The translations under genes were made by a program, and so were the position numbers. Below the pieces are notes generated by a model. The model had not been told where the DNA came from and made no database searches. It saw only the letters and a list, made by a program, of their open reading frames with translations. Positions 55,799 to 64,000 of a DNA stretch of 64,000 bases are shown in pieces. The stretch comes from Candidatus Sericytochromatia bacterium. GTDB taxonomy: Bacteria > Cyanobacteriota > Sericytochromatia > UBA7694. Every line of letters starts with the position of its first letter. Position 1 is the first letter of the stretch. Where the stretch lies: positions 365,776 through 429,775 of the forward strand of contig JADMKE010000004.1 of the NCBI GenBank assembly GCA_018780035.1, given 5' to 3'.

Positions 55799-58279
55799 TC
55801 AATTTCTGATCGTCATCAATAAATAATGACTACATTCAGAAGCATAATCAAGCATTGTTTTTTCCAAACGATCTTGTGCAAAGGGATTAACTCCCTGCTG
55901 AATTAAAAAATGAATGGTGTCCAAATCGGAACAAACCAAAGCTGCTTGCATCAGGGTTGTCATACCCTCTCTATTGTGGGCTTTTGGGTTGGCTCCGTAT
56001 TTAACCAAAGCCTTTATGGCTTCAAGGTTTCGACTGCTAATGGCGTTAAAAAGGGGCGGCTCTTCACTGCTATTTGTCAGATTTGGATCGAGCCCTTGAG
56101 TCAGTAGGTATTTTAAGATCTCTGTTCGGTCTGAGTCAAGAGAAGCTGCAGACAAGAGGTCTCTATAAAGAGTTTTATTTTGAAGTTTAGCGCCATTTTT
56201 GATTATGAATTTGATTGTTTCTAATGTTTTTTCATAGTTATTCTGAAAAATAAGGTGATCTAAAACAGTTTGTCCTGATTCATCTTGAAGATCAGGATCA
56301 ACTCCTTGCAAGATCAGCAATCTGATCAGACTGGGGTTATATGGGCCCCTATTATTGTCGATAATTTTCCGGTAAAGGGCGATAACTTCAGGCGCTAGGG
56401 GATTCAGTTCAACCCCCTCTTGGATAAAATATTGGATCATGTCCGCATTTTCTGAATCCAAGGCTTGCTGGAACAGAGATGGATTCCGCTTCAATCGTGC
56501 TTTGAAATGGGGGGCTTTTTCAAGAACCCATTGCAGGGTTTTTAAGTGCCCTCTCCGAATCGCAAGGTCAAAAATTTCCTCTGGTTTTTCTGCTTCCTGT
56601 ACCAAGAACTTGATAATTTCATCATAATTTTGTTCTAAAGCCTTATTGTTATTATAACTGGCTTTATCCAGGGCCAATTCAATGGCTTTGGGGAAGATAT
56701 TTTGCTTAAAATAGGCTTGGCGATCCTGTTGATAATAGGTTTTGAATAAGGCCACGTCTGCAAAAATTAAAGCAGCATTTAATCGATCTTCCGGCACTTT
56801 GCTAAACTGTGCCATATACTCAATCACATGTTTATTGCTTTGAGAAAAAGGAGCCTCAATCACTTTTTGAAAAGATGTCTCACCTCCTTTACTTTTTTTA
56901 TCTATGTTGGCCCCATTTGAAATTAAGAAATTCAGCAATGTGATTCTTTTTTGGATCGTATCCTGTATCAGTTTATTTTTAATTAAATAAATGTCTTTTT
57001 TATACCAAAATGAATCAATTTTTTCAAGTTCAGTACTGAATTCAGAAGATGAAAAATCTGCAGCTTCTTCCAAAACGGTACAAATACTGTCTTCATCAAA
57101 TATGTTAATATCGAGACCTTTTTGAATAAAATATTCAAGCATATTTAAATGACCAGCTTGGACTGCATTCACAAAGGCCATGGGTGAATGTTCATATTCT
57201 GCAGGTTTAAGCTGAAGGGTTTCAAAAAAATCTTGTACCAACTCCAGTTCCCCTGTGTACACAGCCTTACTGAGGTAATATGCGGCCAGGCCATTCAGCT
57301 TTGCTCCGTGTTCTCTCAGATAACGGAGTATTTTAAGATTCCCTGCCCGAATGGCCCAGATTAATGGTGGCATTGTGTCTTCCCATGTGCCGAAATCGAA
57401 CGGATACGATTTTGGGTTTATGGCTTCGATATCTGCACCGGATTCTATCAGAAAGGCAACTGTCTCAAATTGCTTACAATGTGCAGCAGCTTTCAATGGG
57501 TTGGGTAAGCCAATATGGCGGTTCAGATCTGCTCCTTTTTGAAGTAAATCTTTGAGCGTTTGCAGCTTCCCCAAACAGGCCGTAGCTATCAGTTTTTCCT
57601 GAGAATCTTTGCTGTAGGGCAGTAAAAATTGCAAGATATCTAAATTGTCTGTCTTTACGGATGCCATCAAAGCTGTAACGTCAAATTTTGATTTAAAGGA
57701 AGGGTCTGCCCCTGAAGCCACTAGAAACTTAACTGCGTCAAAATGACCATGACGGACAGCCAAAATCAAAGGCGAATTCTCTTCTTTTTCCCCCACATAA
57801 TTGGGATCCGCTCCGTGAGTAAGTAGGTATTTTAAAATATCTAAATTGCCAACTTTTGCAGCCTCAAACAAAGGAGAACTTTCAAATTCACCATGTTGAC
57901 CAGATAGGGTATAAGCATTGGTATCTGCACCATTGTCAACCAAGAGCTTGACCAGCTCAAATTGTTGCGATTTGATTGCCTCTGACAACAAAGAATCACC
58001 TGAAAAATACTTTTTATTGACGTCAGCTCCATTTTCAATTAAATAGCGAGAAATTTCAAGATTCCGGTTACCTACAGCATCTGCCAGTGGGACTCCCGTA
58101 TTCCAGCTTCCATCAACTTTTGCTCCTTGCTTGATTAAAAATTTGACCTGCGCCAAATTTGGGGTATTAATCGCTTGAAGCAATGCTATATCTAAATCAA
58201 CATCCGCCCAACCTGGGAATGCCAAAAGAAGTCCCCCAAAACTGAGAAACAAAATCAACAGCCCATGTTTTAATCTCAT
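55799..58279 (-). CDS. Large exported ankyrin-repeat protein (826 aa)
   Basis: Signal peptide residues 1-25 (LLLAFPGWA). The remainder is about 20 ankyrin repeats, for example QFELVKLLVDNGADTN, ILKYLLTHGADPNYVG and TLMQAALVCSDLDTIHFLIQQGVNP. A linker of about 60 residues in the middle (IDSFWYKKDIYLIKNKLI) lacks the motif. It is export-directed, so it probably acts in the periplasm or outside. Partner unknown. Base composition is more AT-rich than neighbours, with Asn/Ile/Lys-rich codon use, which suggests later acquisition or fast evolution. Confidence 0.9.
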   Translation of the reverse strand: MRLKHGLLILFLSFGGLLLAFPGWADVDLDIALLQAINTPNLAQVKFLIKQGAKVDGSWNTGVPLADAVGNRNLEISRYLIENGADVNKKYFSGDSLLSEAIKSQQFELVKLLVDNGADTNAYTLSGQHGEFESSPLFEAAKVGNLDILKYLLTHGADPNYVGEKEENSPLILAVRHGHFDAVKFLVASGADPSFKSKFDVTALMASVKTDNLDILQFLLPYSKDSQEKLIATACLGKLQTLKDLLQKGADLNRHIGLPNPLKAAAHCKQFETVAFLIESGADIEAINPKSYPFDFGTWEDTMPPLIWAIRAGNLKILRYLREHGAKLNGLAAYYLSKAVYTGELELVQDFFETLQLKPAEYEHSPMAFVNAVQAGHLNMLEYFIQKGLDINIFDEDSICTVLEEAADFSSSEFSTELEKIDSFWYKKDIYLIKNKLIQDTIQKRITLLNFLISNGANIDKKSKGGETSFQKVIEAPFSQSNKHVIEYMAQFSKVPEDRLNAALIFADVALFKTYYQQDRQAYFKQNIFPKAIELALDKASYNNNKALEQNYDEIIKFLVQEAEKPEEIFDLAIRRGHLKTLQWVLEKAPHFKARLKRNPSLFQQALDSENADMIQYFIQEGVELNPLAPEVIALYRKIIDNNRGPYNPSLIRLLILQGVDPDLQDESGQTVLDHLIFQNNYEKTLETIKFIIKNGAKLQNKTLYRDLLSAASLDSDRTEILKYLLTQGLDPNLTNSSEEPPLFNAISSRNLEAIKALVKYGANPKAHNREGMTTLMQAALVCSDLDTIHFLIQQGVNPFAQDRLEKTMLDYASECSHYLLMTIRN

Positions 58280-58400
58280 CTGGTATCTTTCTTGCAGCTT
58301 AAAGGATTTCTTGGATATGTAACTAAAATTTTCTAGGTCATATATGGGTGATCATTGTTAGATTTTAGCCTAAAAATAGCATTTATTGTAATTAATGCCT

Positions 58401-58607
58401 TCACTTTAGCGCTTTCCAAAAAAAACTGCCGATGAATTGCAAGCCCTTTCTACAGTGCTGCTTGCGCCGAAGAGCACATAGGGCTTTGACTTCCCCTGTT
58501 GCTTCCCTTGTCTCATTCAAAATAAGTCGGGTTTGATAAAACTGGGAAACCTGGGCGGGAACGTGCAGTAAGAGGCCTGTGATTGCCTGAGGAAAATGTT
58601 TAAATCC
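58401..58607 (-). pseudogene. Possible PilZ-domain remnant
   Basis: In the 335-nt gap between the ankyrin and lipoprotein genes, one minus-strand frame is open for 68 codons without a good start codon. It reads GLLLHVPAQVSQFYQTRLIL, then GEVKALCALRRK and RKGLQFIGSFF, which resembles the second half of a PilZ domain (GEV..V.R....GLQFI). The upstream RxxxR half is missing, so this would be a truncated relic. The rest of the gap (58280-58400) is AT-rich with nothing recognisable. Confidence 0.35.
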
Positions 58608-58615
58608 TCAACTGC

Positions 58616-59422
58616 TTACAGACCCACTTGGGGGCAGACCACCGTCTGCTGATACGGATTTTCACTGTTCAGGCTCAACGCCGTTTGGGGAGTGCCGAGG
58701 GGTTGGCTTTGGCAGGCCTGTTTGGTCTTCTTTTGGGTGTCGATCAGGTAATAGGTAACGGGCTCAGGTGGGGTGCGTTGAAGGGCAAAGCCGGTAATAC
58801 TCTGACCGATGCCCACCAACCATAGCTCGGGCTGCGCAGTGGGAAAGAGTTGGACGGGGGCATGGCTGAAGCGCATTAAGCTGCTCTGCTGCTTGTTTTG
58901 CAGATCCAAGACTTCCAAGCTCTGGCCAGAGAGAAAATACAGTTTGTCTTTGAGGGGCACCCATTTGTGGGCACTTTGGGGAAAACGGTAAAACAAATTC
59001 GCTGTCATGCGCTGGGTGTCGAGGCTGTAAATGACCTGACCCTTGTCATCTGAGCCCGTGAACAAGAGGGTTTGATCGTCTTGCCACCAGAGCTGATCGT
59101 CCAAAATTTCGTAGTCCTTTTGCACGTTGAGGGGAATGGGCAGGGTTTTGACCGTGCTTTTTGCCTGGGTATCCACGATGCTGATTTGAATGCCGTGGTA
59201 TTGGTTAAAGGGCACCACTCTCTCATCAATGCCCTGCCAGATCGCAATTTTACTGCGATTGGGGGATTTGACTGCTTCCATAATGCTCAGCTTGGCTGAA
59301 GATTCACTGGAATTGACAGGACTTGCGCTGGCGGTTGGCAAGGTACTTTGGCTATTCGGTGGCTGGCAGGCCAATAATAAACTCAGCGCATGTAAAACAA
59401 GCAGACCGGAAAGCGCTTTCAT
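58616..59422 (-). CDS. Lipoprotein of unknown function
   Basis: 268 aa with a lipobox LLAC (Cys near residue 19), then a Ser/Thr/Pro linker. The rest is strand-rich with repeated Trp/Gln/Asp blocks (DDQLWWQDDQTLLFTGSDDKGQVIYSL; HKWVPLKDKLYFLSGQSLEVLDL), probably part of a beta-propeller. Related in style to the lipoprotein at 26793 but not clearly homologous. Divergent from aroE. Confidence 0.65.
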   Translation of the reverse strand: MKALSGLLVLHALSLLLACQPPNSQSTLPTASASPVNSSESSAKLSIMEAVKSPNRSKIAIWQGIDERVVPFNQYHGIQISIVDTQAKSTVKTLPIPLNVQKDYEILDDQLWWQDDQTLLFTGSDDKGQVIYSLDTQRMTANLFYRFPQSAHKWVPLKDKLYFLSGQSLEVLDLQNKQQSSLMRFSHAPVQLFPTAQPELWLVGIGQSITGFALQRTPPEPVTYYLIDTQKKTKQACQSQPLGTPQTALSLNSENPYQQTVVCPQVGL

Positions 59423-59585
59423 TGTGCGTTCTTTTCCTTGTGTTTCAGGATTTTTCAGTGCATTCTGTTTGGGGATGCTTGGGCATTATAACATTTGGCT
59501 TAAACCCCGGTTTTGCCCCCATTTTGAGGTAGAATACAGGCAGACCCTTTTGGGCACCATCTCAATGCAATCAGGGAGAAAGACC

Positions 59586-60488
59586 ATGCCCCACGTTGAT
59601 CAACATACCCAGGTGGTGGGCCTGCTCGGCTACCCCCTTCACCACAGTTTTTCCCCTTCGATGCACAATGCCGCCTTTGAAGCTTTAAATCTGAACTATG
59701 TGTATATTCCTCTGCCGGTGCCGCCGGGCCGCCTGAGTGAGGCGGTTCAGGGCCTGCGCGCCCTCAATTTGATTGGTGCCAATGTGACCATTCCCCACAA
59801 AGAGGAGATCATCCCCTTTCTTGATTATGTAACCGAAGAAGCCCAATTGGCGGGGGCCGTTAATACCCTGTTTTGGACCGAAGACGGCTATCTCGTCGGT
59901 GACAATACCGACGTCGAAGGCTTTCGCCGCACCCTCAAGCAGTGGCAGATCGATCTTGAAGGGCGCACGGCGGCGATCATTGGCTCTGGCGGCGCAGCGC
60001 GGGCTGTGGCTGTGGCCCTGGCGCGCACGGGGGTCAAAGAAATTATCTTTTGGGCCCGGCGCTATGAGGCCGTACAGCGGGTGATTGAAGATCTGCAGCC
60101 ACTTTTTCCTGAATTGGTCTGGAGTTCGCACACCAAATCCACCCCAGTCTGGGCCGATGATCTGACCCGCACCTCGCTTTTGGTCAATGCCTCTCCGGCT
60201 GGGATGTTCCCCCATGTTGACGATACCCCGCTCAGCCGCTCGCTGCTGGGCATGTTGCCAGAAGGGGCCCATGTCTACGATCTGGTCTACAATCCCATGC
60301 AGACCCTGCTCTTAAAAACCGCCCAAGAACTGGGCACACTCCAGACCCATTCGGGGGTGGACATGCTGGTCTACCAGGGGGCTGTGGCCTTTGAGCGCTG
60401 GACCGGGCAATCGCCGTCAGTTGATCTGATGCGCCGGGTGGTACAAGAGCGTCTGGGGTTGCACTTGGCTGATTCGGAAAAAATTTAA
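59586..60488 (+). CDS. aroE: Shikimate 5-dehydrogenase
   Basis: 300 aa from ATG 59586, preceded at 8 nt by AGGGAG; the frame continues upstream to 59190 but unlike AroE. It reduces 3-dehydroshikimate with NADPH in the aromatic amino acid pathway. Seen: substrate motif HHSFSPSMHNAAFEAL, catalytic Lys in ANVTIPHKE, Asp in DNTDVEGF, the nucleotide loop IGSGGAARAVAVAL, and VYDLVYNPMQTLLL. Length slightly above the ~270-280 norm. It lies upstream of the leucine dehydrogenase gene but is probably separate. Confidence 0.93.
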   Translation: MPHVDQHTQVVGLLGYPLHHSFSPSMHNAAFEALNLNYVYIPLPVPPGRLSEAVQGLRALNLIGANVTIPHKEEIIPFLDYVTEEAQLAGAVNTLFWTEDGYLVGDNTDVEGFRRTLKQWQIDLEGRTAAIIGSGGAARAVAVALARTGVKEIIFWARRYEAVQRVIEDLQPLFPELVWSSHTKSTPVWADDLTRTSLLVNASPAGMFPHVDDTPLSRSLLGMLPEGAHVYDLVYNPMQTLLLKTAQELGTLQTHSGVDMLVYQGAVAFERWTGQSPSVDLMRRVVQERLGLHLADSEKI

Positions 60489-60511
60489 CTTATTCACCAT
60501 AAAAATTCTTT

Positions 60512-60540
60512 TTGCCGCGATTAATTTCCGGTAAAATATA
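60512..60540 (+). promoter_or_regulatory. Candidate promoter of the leucine dehydrogenase gene
   Basis: TTGCCG (60512-60517), 17 nt, then AATATA (60535-60540); an overlapping TATATT at 60539-60544 is an alternative. It lies 100 nt upstream of the ATG at 60640 in an AT-rich gap. Confidence 0.3.
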
Positions 60541-60639
60541 TATTATCCGCAGAAGTGGATCAAGGGGATCAATTTAACCTGATCAGACTTGGCTATTTCT
60601 GTCATTTCAAGGGACGCACTCAAAAAGGAGATGCAACCA

Positions 60640-61761
60640 ATGCCCCAAGATATTATTTCATCTGTTGGAGATTCACACCTGTTTCAGGAAATGTCCAATC
60701 AGGGCCACGAACAGGTGGTCCATTTCTACGATGAATCTGTTGGCCTCAAGGCCATTGTCGCCATTCACAGCACCGTGCTCGGCCCTGCTTTGGGCGGAAC
60801 CCGCATGTGGCCCTACGAGTCCGAAGCCGAAGCCCTCAAAGACGTTCTGCGCCTCTCACGCGGCATGACGTATAAAGCGGCGGTAGCAGGGCTCAATTTG
60901 GGGGGTGGCAAAGCGGTGATTATTGCCGATCCCAAAAAAGACAAAAGTGAAGCGCTCTTTCGAACCTTTGGGCGCTTTGTGGAAAGTCTCGGTGGCCGGT
61001 ACATTACCGCCGAAGATGTGGGTATCAACGTCAACGATATGGAATATGTGCGCATGGAAACCCGCCACGTGACCGGCCTTTCTCGGGCCATGGGTGGCAG
61101 TGGAGACCCCTCCCCGATCACGGCCCAAGGCGTGTTTCAGGGCATGCGGGCCTGTGTCGAAGAACTCTATGGCAATGATTCGCTCAAAGGCAAGCGCGTG
61201 ATGATTCAGGGGCTGGGCCACGTCGGCACGGCTTTGGCTGAATTGCTCTCACAGGCCCAGGCTGAGTTGGTTTTGACCGACTTGGACATGGGTTACGCTG
61301 AAGAGGTGGCTGCGCGTTTTAAGGGCCAAGCGATTGATCCGAGTGAGGTCTTTAATATTGAAGGGGATATCTACTCCCCGGCTGCTTTGGGAGGCACGAT
61401 CAACGATCGTTCGCTGAGCCATTTTGGTTACAAAATTGTGGCCGGTTCGGCCAATAACCAGCTCGAAGACGAAATTCGCCATGGTATTGCGCTCAAAGAC
61501 AAAGGCATCCTCTATGCTCCCGATTACGTGATCAACGCTGGGGGCCTGATCAATGTTTGGAACGAGCTGCAAGGCTATAACAAGCGCAAGGCCCTCAAAG
61601 AGGTTGAAGGCATTTACAAGGCCCTCAAACAGATCTTTTTGATTGCCCAAAAAGAGGATTTGCCGACCAATTTGGCCTCCAATCGCTTGGCCGAACGCCG
61701 AATTGAGCAATTGTCCAAGCTGAGTCGGATTCACATTCCGACAGCGAGCAAATCTCGCTAA
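60640..61761 (+). CDS. Leucine dehydrogenase (Glu/Leu/Phe/Val dehydrogenase family)
   Basis: 373 aa from ATG 60640, which has AAGGAG 9 nt upstream; ATG 60631 and TTG 60589 are in frame but less suited. It deaminates branched-chain amino acids to 2-oxo acids with NAD. Seen: GPALGGTRMWPY, catalytic Lys in GMTYKAAVAGLNLGGGKAVI (both Lys), AEDVGINVNDMEYV, the NAD loop IQGLGHVGTALAELL, and GSANNQLEDE. Length fits LeuDH (~365). It is probably used for amino acid catabolism; a terminator follows, so it is monocistronic. Confidence 0.9.
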   Translation: MPQDIISSVGDSHLFQEMSNQGHEQVVHFYDESVGLKAIVAIHSTVLGPALGGTRMWPYESEAEALKDVLRLSRGMTYKAAVAGLNLGGGKAVIIADPKKDKSEALFRTFGRFVESLGGRYITAEDVGINVNDMEYVRMETRHVTGLSRAMGGSGDPSPITAQGVFQGMRACVEELYGNDSLKGKRVMIQGLGHVGTALAELLSQAQAELVLTDLDMGYAEEVAARFKGQAIDPSEVFNIEGDIYSPAALGGTINDRSLSHFGYKIVAGSANNQLEDEIRHGIALKDKGILYAPDYVINAGGLINVWNELQGYNKRKALKEVEGIYKALKQIFLIAQKEDLPTNLASNRLAERRIEQLSKLSRIHIPTASKSR

Positions 61762-61782
61762 AGCTGACTTTTTCCGAAAGTG

Positions 61783-61846
61783 CCCGCTCTTTTCAACTTC
61801 GTCCCTGCGACTCTGTTCAGGGAGCTGATTGAAAGGAGCGGGTTTT
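61783..61846 (+). terminator. Large hairpin terminator after leucine dehydrogenase
   Basis: CCCGCTCTTTTCAA (61783-61796) pairs with TTGAAAGGAGCGGG (61829-61842) with one G-T pair, enclosing an inner hairpin TCCCTG/CAGGGA. TTTT follows (61843-61846). A forked structure at 22 nt after the stop. Confidence 0.65.
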
Positions 61847-61869
61847 GCGTTTAAATCACGTCTGTGAAT

Positions 61870-62217
61870 CTAAGCGCGGTAGTCCAAAAGCACTTGGGTG
61901 GGCAATCCGGGCATGGGCTGATTGAGGTCCACGCCCGTGCATTCCAAGACACCGTCTTTCAAAAAGGTATCAGAGCTGCCTTTGGCGCCTGCAAAGGTCT
62001 GGAACATTTTGAGGGCATCATCGCTTTCGAGATAGACCAGCAAAAAATCGCCCATCGGGGTCTGTTGCAGGTGCCAGCTTTCGACGGGCACACCAAGTTC
62101 TTTTTGAGAAGCATCAAAGGCCGCTGTGTGCTCACCGCTGTTGAGGGCCTGGGCAATTTCGCGAACGCGCTCGGTTTTTCCGGGCAGAATCGGGAACATG
62201 GCAGAAAAAATAGCCAC
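61870..62217 (-). CDS. Small alpha/beta-barrel-like protein of unknown function
   Basis: 115 aa from GTG 62217 preceded by AAGGAG at 8 nt; the open frame reaches 62292 but that part is unlike coding. It reads IFSAMFPILPGKTERVREIAQAL, then GVPVESWHLQQTPMGDFLLVYLES, the pattern of dimeric alpha/beta-barrel (ferredoxin-like) proteins of the DUF6176 or ABM type. Heme or small-molecule binding is possible but not shown. It is not linked to neighbours. Confidence 0.65.
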   Translation of the reverse strand: MAIFSAMFPILPGKTERVREIAQALNSGEHTAAFDASQKELGVPVESWHLQQTPMGDFLLVYLESDDALKMFQTFAGAKGSSDTFLKDGVLECTGVDLNQPMPGLPTQVLLDYRA

Positions 62218-62310
62218 TTGTAAATCTCCTTTTGACTCTGAAAAGTACGGGCATTCTAGCACAAAGAGAGTGTCGATTTGAATTCGGCACAAAGGGGTAT
62301 AAACAGGGGT

Positions 62311-63180
62311 ATGGTTTGGCGTTTTAAATCATCTTTGGGACTCTGGGTGGGGGTTGGCTTTTGTCTGTCTGCTTTATTAAGCTGTGAACCACCCCCAAGC
62401 AAACCTGCAAGATTTCCTTTGTCCACTTCCTTTCAAGCCCTGGAAAAACGCTATCAGATCGCGATTTATTATGACCAATTGCAAAAAACTGTGCCGGATT
62501 ATTGGCGTCAGGCCCCAATCAGCTTTGACTACATCCCGATCTCAGAAAAAGATCTCAATTTGCTTTATCCGCCGATCCAGGCCGCTTTGGCCCAGTATCC
62601 AGATGCGGTGATCAAAAATAATCTAAGGGCCTTGGGCCTGGCCAAACAGCTGAGCTTTTTTAATACCCAGTATGGGGCCACCTATACCGAAACCCAGCCC
62701 CAGCGCAACACGATTTACCTGTCTCGCATTCCGAATTTGGACGAGGCAGAGGTCTATGATTATGTTCTTGATTCCGTGCACCATGAATTCAGTTCAATTC
62801 TGCTCAAAAAATACCCTTTCCCCGAAAAGGCCTGGCGGGCCGCCAATCCAAAAGGCTTTCGTTATCAGTATGAAAGCAGCGATAACCCAGGTCTGACGGC
62901 CATGCAAAACAGCGATGTGCATCAAACAGGGGCCATTTTTTTTAGCAACGGTTTTTTAAGCGCTTATTCTCAGGCCAGTCTCGAAGAAGATCTGAATGTC
63001 TTTTCGGGTGAGGTCTTTACCCATCCCCAGGCCATTTTAGAGAAAGCGCGCCGCTATCCACGCCTTGCCCAAAAACTCAGGGTCTGGTTGGGCTTTTATG
63101 CAGGCCTGGATCCAAGCTTTAAAACCAAACCGCTGTTTCAAAACTTGACCAAAGCGGGTTTTCGCGCATCAAACAAATAA
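62311..63180 (+). CDS. Lipoprotein resembling Mx1 metallopeptidases but with an altered zinc motif
   Basis: 289 aa from ATG 62311; TTG 62278 would extend it by 11 residues. Lipobox LLSC (Cys near residue 25). Around residue 155, DSVHHEFSSILLKKY matches the HEFxHIL helix of Mx1-type putative zinc peptidases except that the second His is Ser. RNTIYLSRIPNLDE, then an aromatic-rich stretch (GFRYQYE, HQTGAIFFSNGFLSAYS) and EDLNVFSGEVF follow, the last with the usual late acidic residue. Probably catalytically reduced or inactive. It overlaps the next convergent gene by 12 nt. Confidence 0.45.
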   Translation: MVWRFKSSLGLWVGVGFCLSALLSCEPPPSKPARFPLSTSFQALEKRYQIAIYYDQLQKTVPDYWRQAPISFDYIPISEKDLNLLYPPIQAALAQYPDAVIKNNLRALGLAKQLSFFNTQYGATYTETQPQRNTIYLSRIPNLDEAEVYDYVLDSVHHEFSSILLKKYPFPEKAWRAANPKGFRYQYESSDNPGLTAMQNSDVHQTGAIFFSNGFLSAYSQASLEEDLNVFSGEVFTHPQAILEKARRYPRLAQKLRVWLGFYAGLDPSFKTKPLFQNLTKAGFRASNK

Positions 63181-64000
63181 ACCCAGGCTTTGCAGGCGCT
63201 GAAGTTTGGCTTCAATGGCCTGCCACTCTGGCTGAATATAAACCTGGGCATAATTGCCCGCAATAAACGCCGCCAAAAGTGGGAATAAGTCACTGGCTTG
63301 GCCGCGTTCCCACTCGCCTGACTCAGATGTCTGCCTGAGGGTTTTTTCTTGCGCTGGGTACCAGCTCTGGGCCTGCAGCACCCTGTTTGTTTGCTGACTT
63401 TGCAGCTCGTTTAAGGCCGGTTTTAAAGCTTCTTGGGTCAATGGCTCACGGCAGATCAGGGCCCAATTGCAGACAAAATGCAGGGCCCGCAGCAAATCGT
63501 AATTGTAAAAGCGCGGAAACAGGGGCTGTAACCAGAGGGGGTCAATCATCTTGCCTTGCGAACTTTGAAAAAGCCTGCGTTTTAAAAGCGATTCAGCGCC
63601 TTGGCGCAAGAGGTCTTGTTCGACCTTTGAGCGTTGCTGTTTTTGCAAGAGGGCTTCCAAGATGGGCAGTGTCGAGACCAGTGAGCTGCGTTTGGACTGT
63701 GTATACACCGCTTCATCACAATTATAACCGCCATCGGGCAATTGATAGCGAATCAGCCATTCTTCCAGCCAGGGCCAGTCCTGCCAGGGATCTCGTCCTC
63801 CTGCGAGTAGAATCTGTATGGCGGTGCCGAGGGCGCAGTGGCAGAGGATGTGCCGATAGGGGTCGATATCCGCGGGCAATTCGCTTTCAAGCAGGGGAAA
63901 AAAAGGCAAATAATGCCCAGCCAACAAATCGGCAAAACGCTCAAAGACCCCAGGGCTCAGCTGCTGAATCTGCCCCGTCTCCAATAAAAACGTCAATTTC
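63169..64000 (-). CDS. Alpha-barrel (terpene-cyclase-like) protein, 5' end beyond window
   Basis: At least 277 codons; the frame stays open at the right edge and the nearest start (TTG 63996) is likely internal. The sequence is helical with Trp and Gln, and contains RYQLPDGGYNCDEAVYTQSKR-type text (with DGGYNCDE) like the QW/DGG motifs of squalene-hopene cyclase and prenyltransferase folds, and FYNYDLLRALHFVCNW. It lacks the DxDD cyclase motif in this part. Product and pathway are unknown. Convergent overlap of 12 nt with the Mx1-like gene. Confidence 0.4.
   Translation of the reverse strand, partial: KLTFLLETGQIQQLSPGVFERFADLLAGHYLPFFPLLESELPADIDPYRHILCHCALGTAIQILLAGGRDPWQDWPWLEEWLIRYQLPDGGYNCDEAVYTQSKRSSLVSTLPILEALLQKQQRSKVEQDLLRQGAESLLKRRLFQSSQGKMIDPLWLQPLFPRFYNYDLLRALHFVCNWALICREPLTQEALKPALNELQSQQTNRVLQAQSWYPAQEKTLRQTSESGEWERGQASDLFPLLAAFIAGNYAQVYIQPEWQAIEAKLQRLQSLGLFV

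Overview
The window comes from a diderm bacterium of medium GC content with closely packed genes. Cyanobacterial-type SLH porin architecture, an inner-membrane/secretin type IV pilus set, Shine-Dalgarno sites mixed with SD-less starts, a haem A synthase and many lipoproteins together suggest a non-photosynthetic relative of Cyanobacteria (Sericytochromatia/Melainabacteria-like). That placement is inference; no rRNA, tRNA or ribosomal protein gene is present to test it. I saw no insertion sequence, CRISPR array or prophage.

Layout. 1-4622 (minus): a pilD-pilM-pilN-pilO-pilP-pilQ type IV pilus operon behind a near-consensus promoter at 4714-4742, with pilQ running off the left edge. 4755-7578: a sugar-type C-methyltransferase, then a lone sucD and a phospho-acceptor-less receiver protein. 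7586-20735 (minus): the most unusual region, a run of eight genes encoding unrecognised proteins. Four of them (327, 406, 1025 and 1561 aa) are paralogues sharing an N-terminal helical motif and a C-terminal strand motif. They sit with a coiled-coil protein, two helical proteins with amphipathic stretches and a TPR protein. An internally deleted copy of one gene lies at the upstream edge.

20923-33191: housekeeping and envelope genes: uvrA, a nitronate monooxygenase-like enzyme, a DUF218 protein, ctaA, two lipoproteins, gpmA, a large cNMP/FHA/ABCG fusion transporter and an exported helical protein. 33283-38806: a dnaG-rpoD operon with a 15-codon coupling ORF between the two, continuing into an exported FxLYD-like protein and an ASKHA-fold protein. 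38957-45684: a divergent EF-G-like GTPase and an RND efflux pump with its adaptor. 45921-52850: a ygiB-ygiC pair, then a formate-dehydrogenase-like operon (85-aa protein, YdeP-type oxidoreductase, fdhD) with an EF-hand/papain-like protein inserted in it.

52905-64000: surface proteins (a collagen-like lipoprotein, an SLH porin, a large ankyrin protein) and metabolic genes (aroE, leucine dehydrogenase), followed by small poorly known genes and a 5'-truncated helical-barrel protein at the right edge. The best candidate for an undescribed system is the 7586-20735 paralogue cluster.
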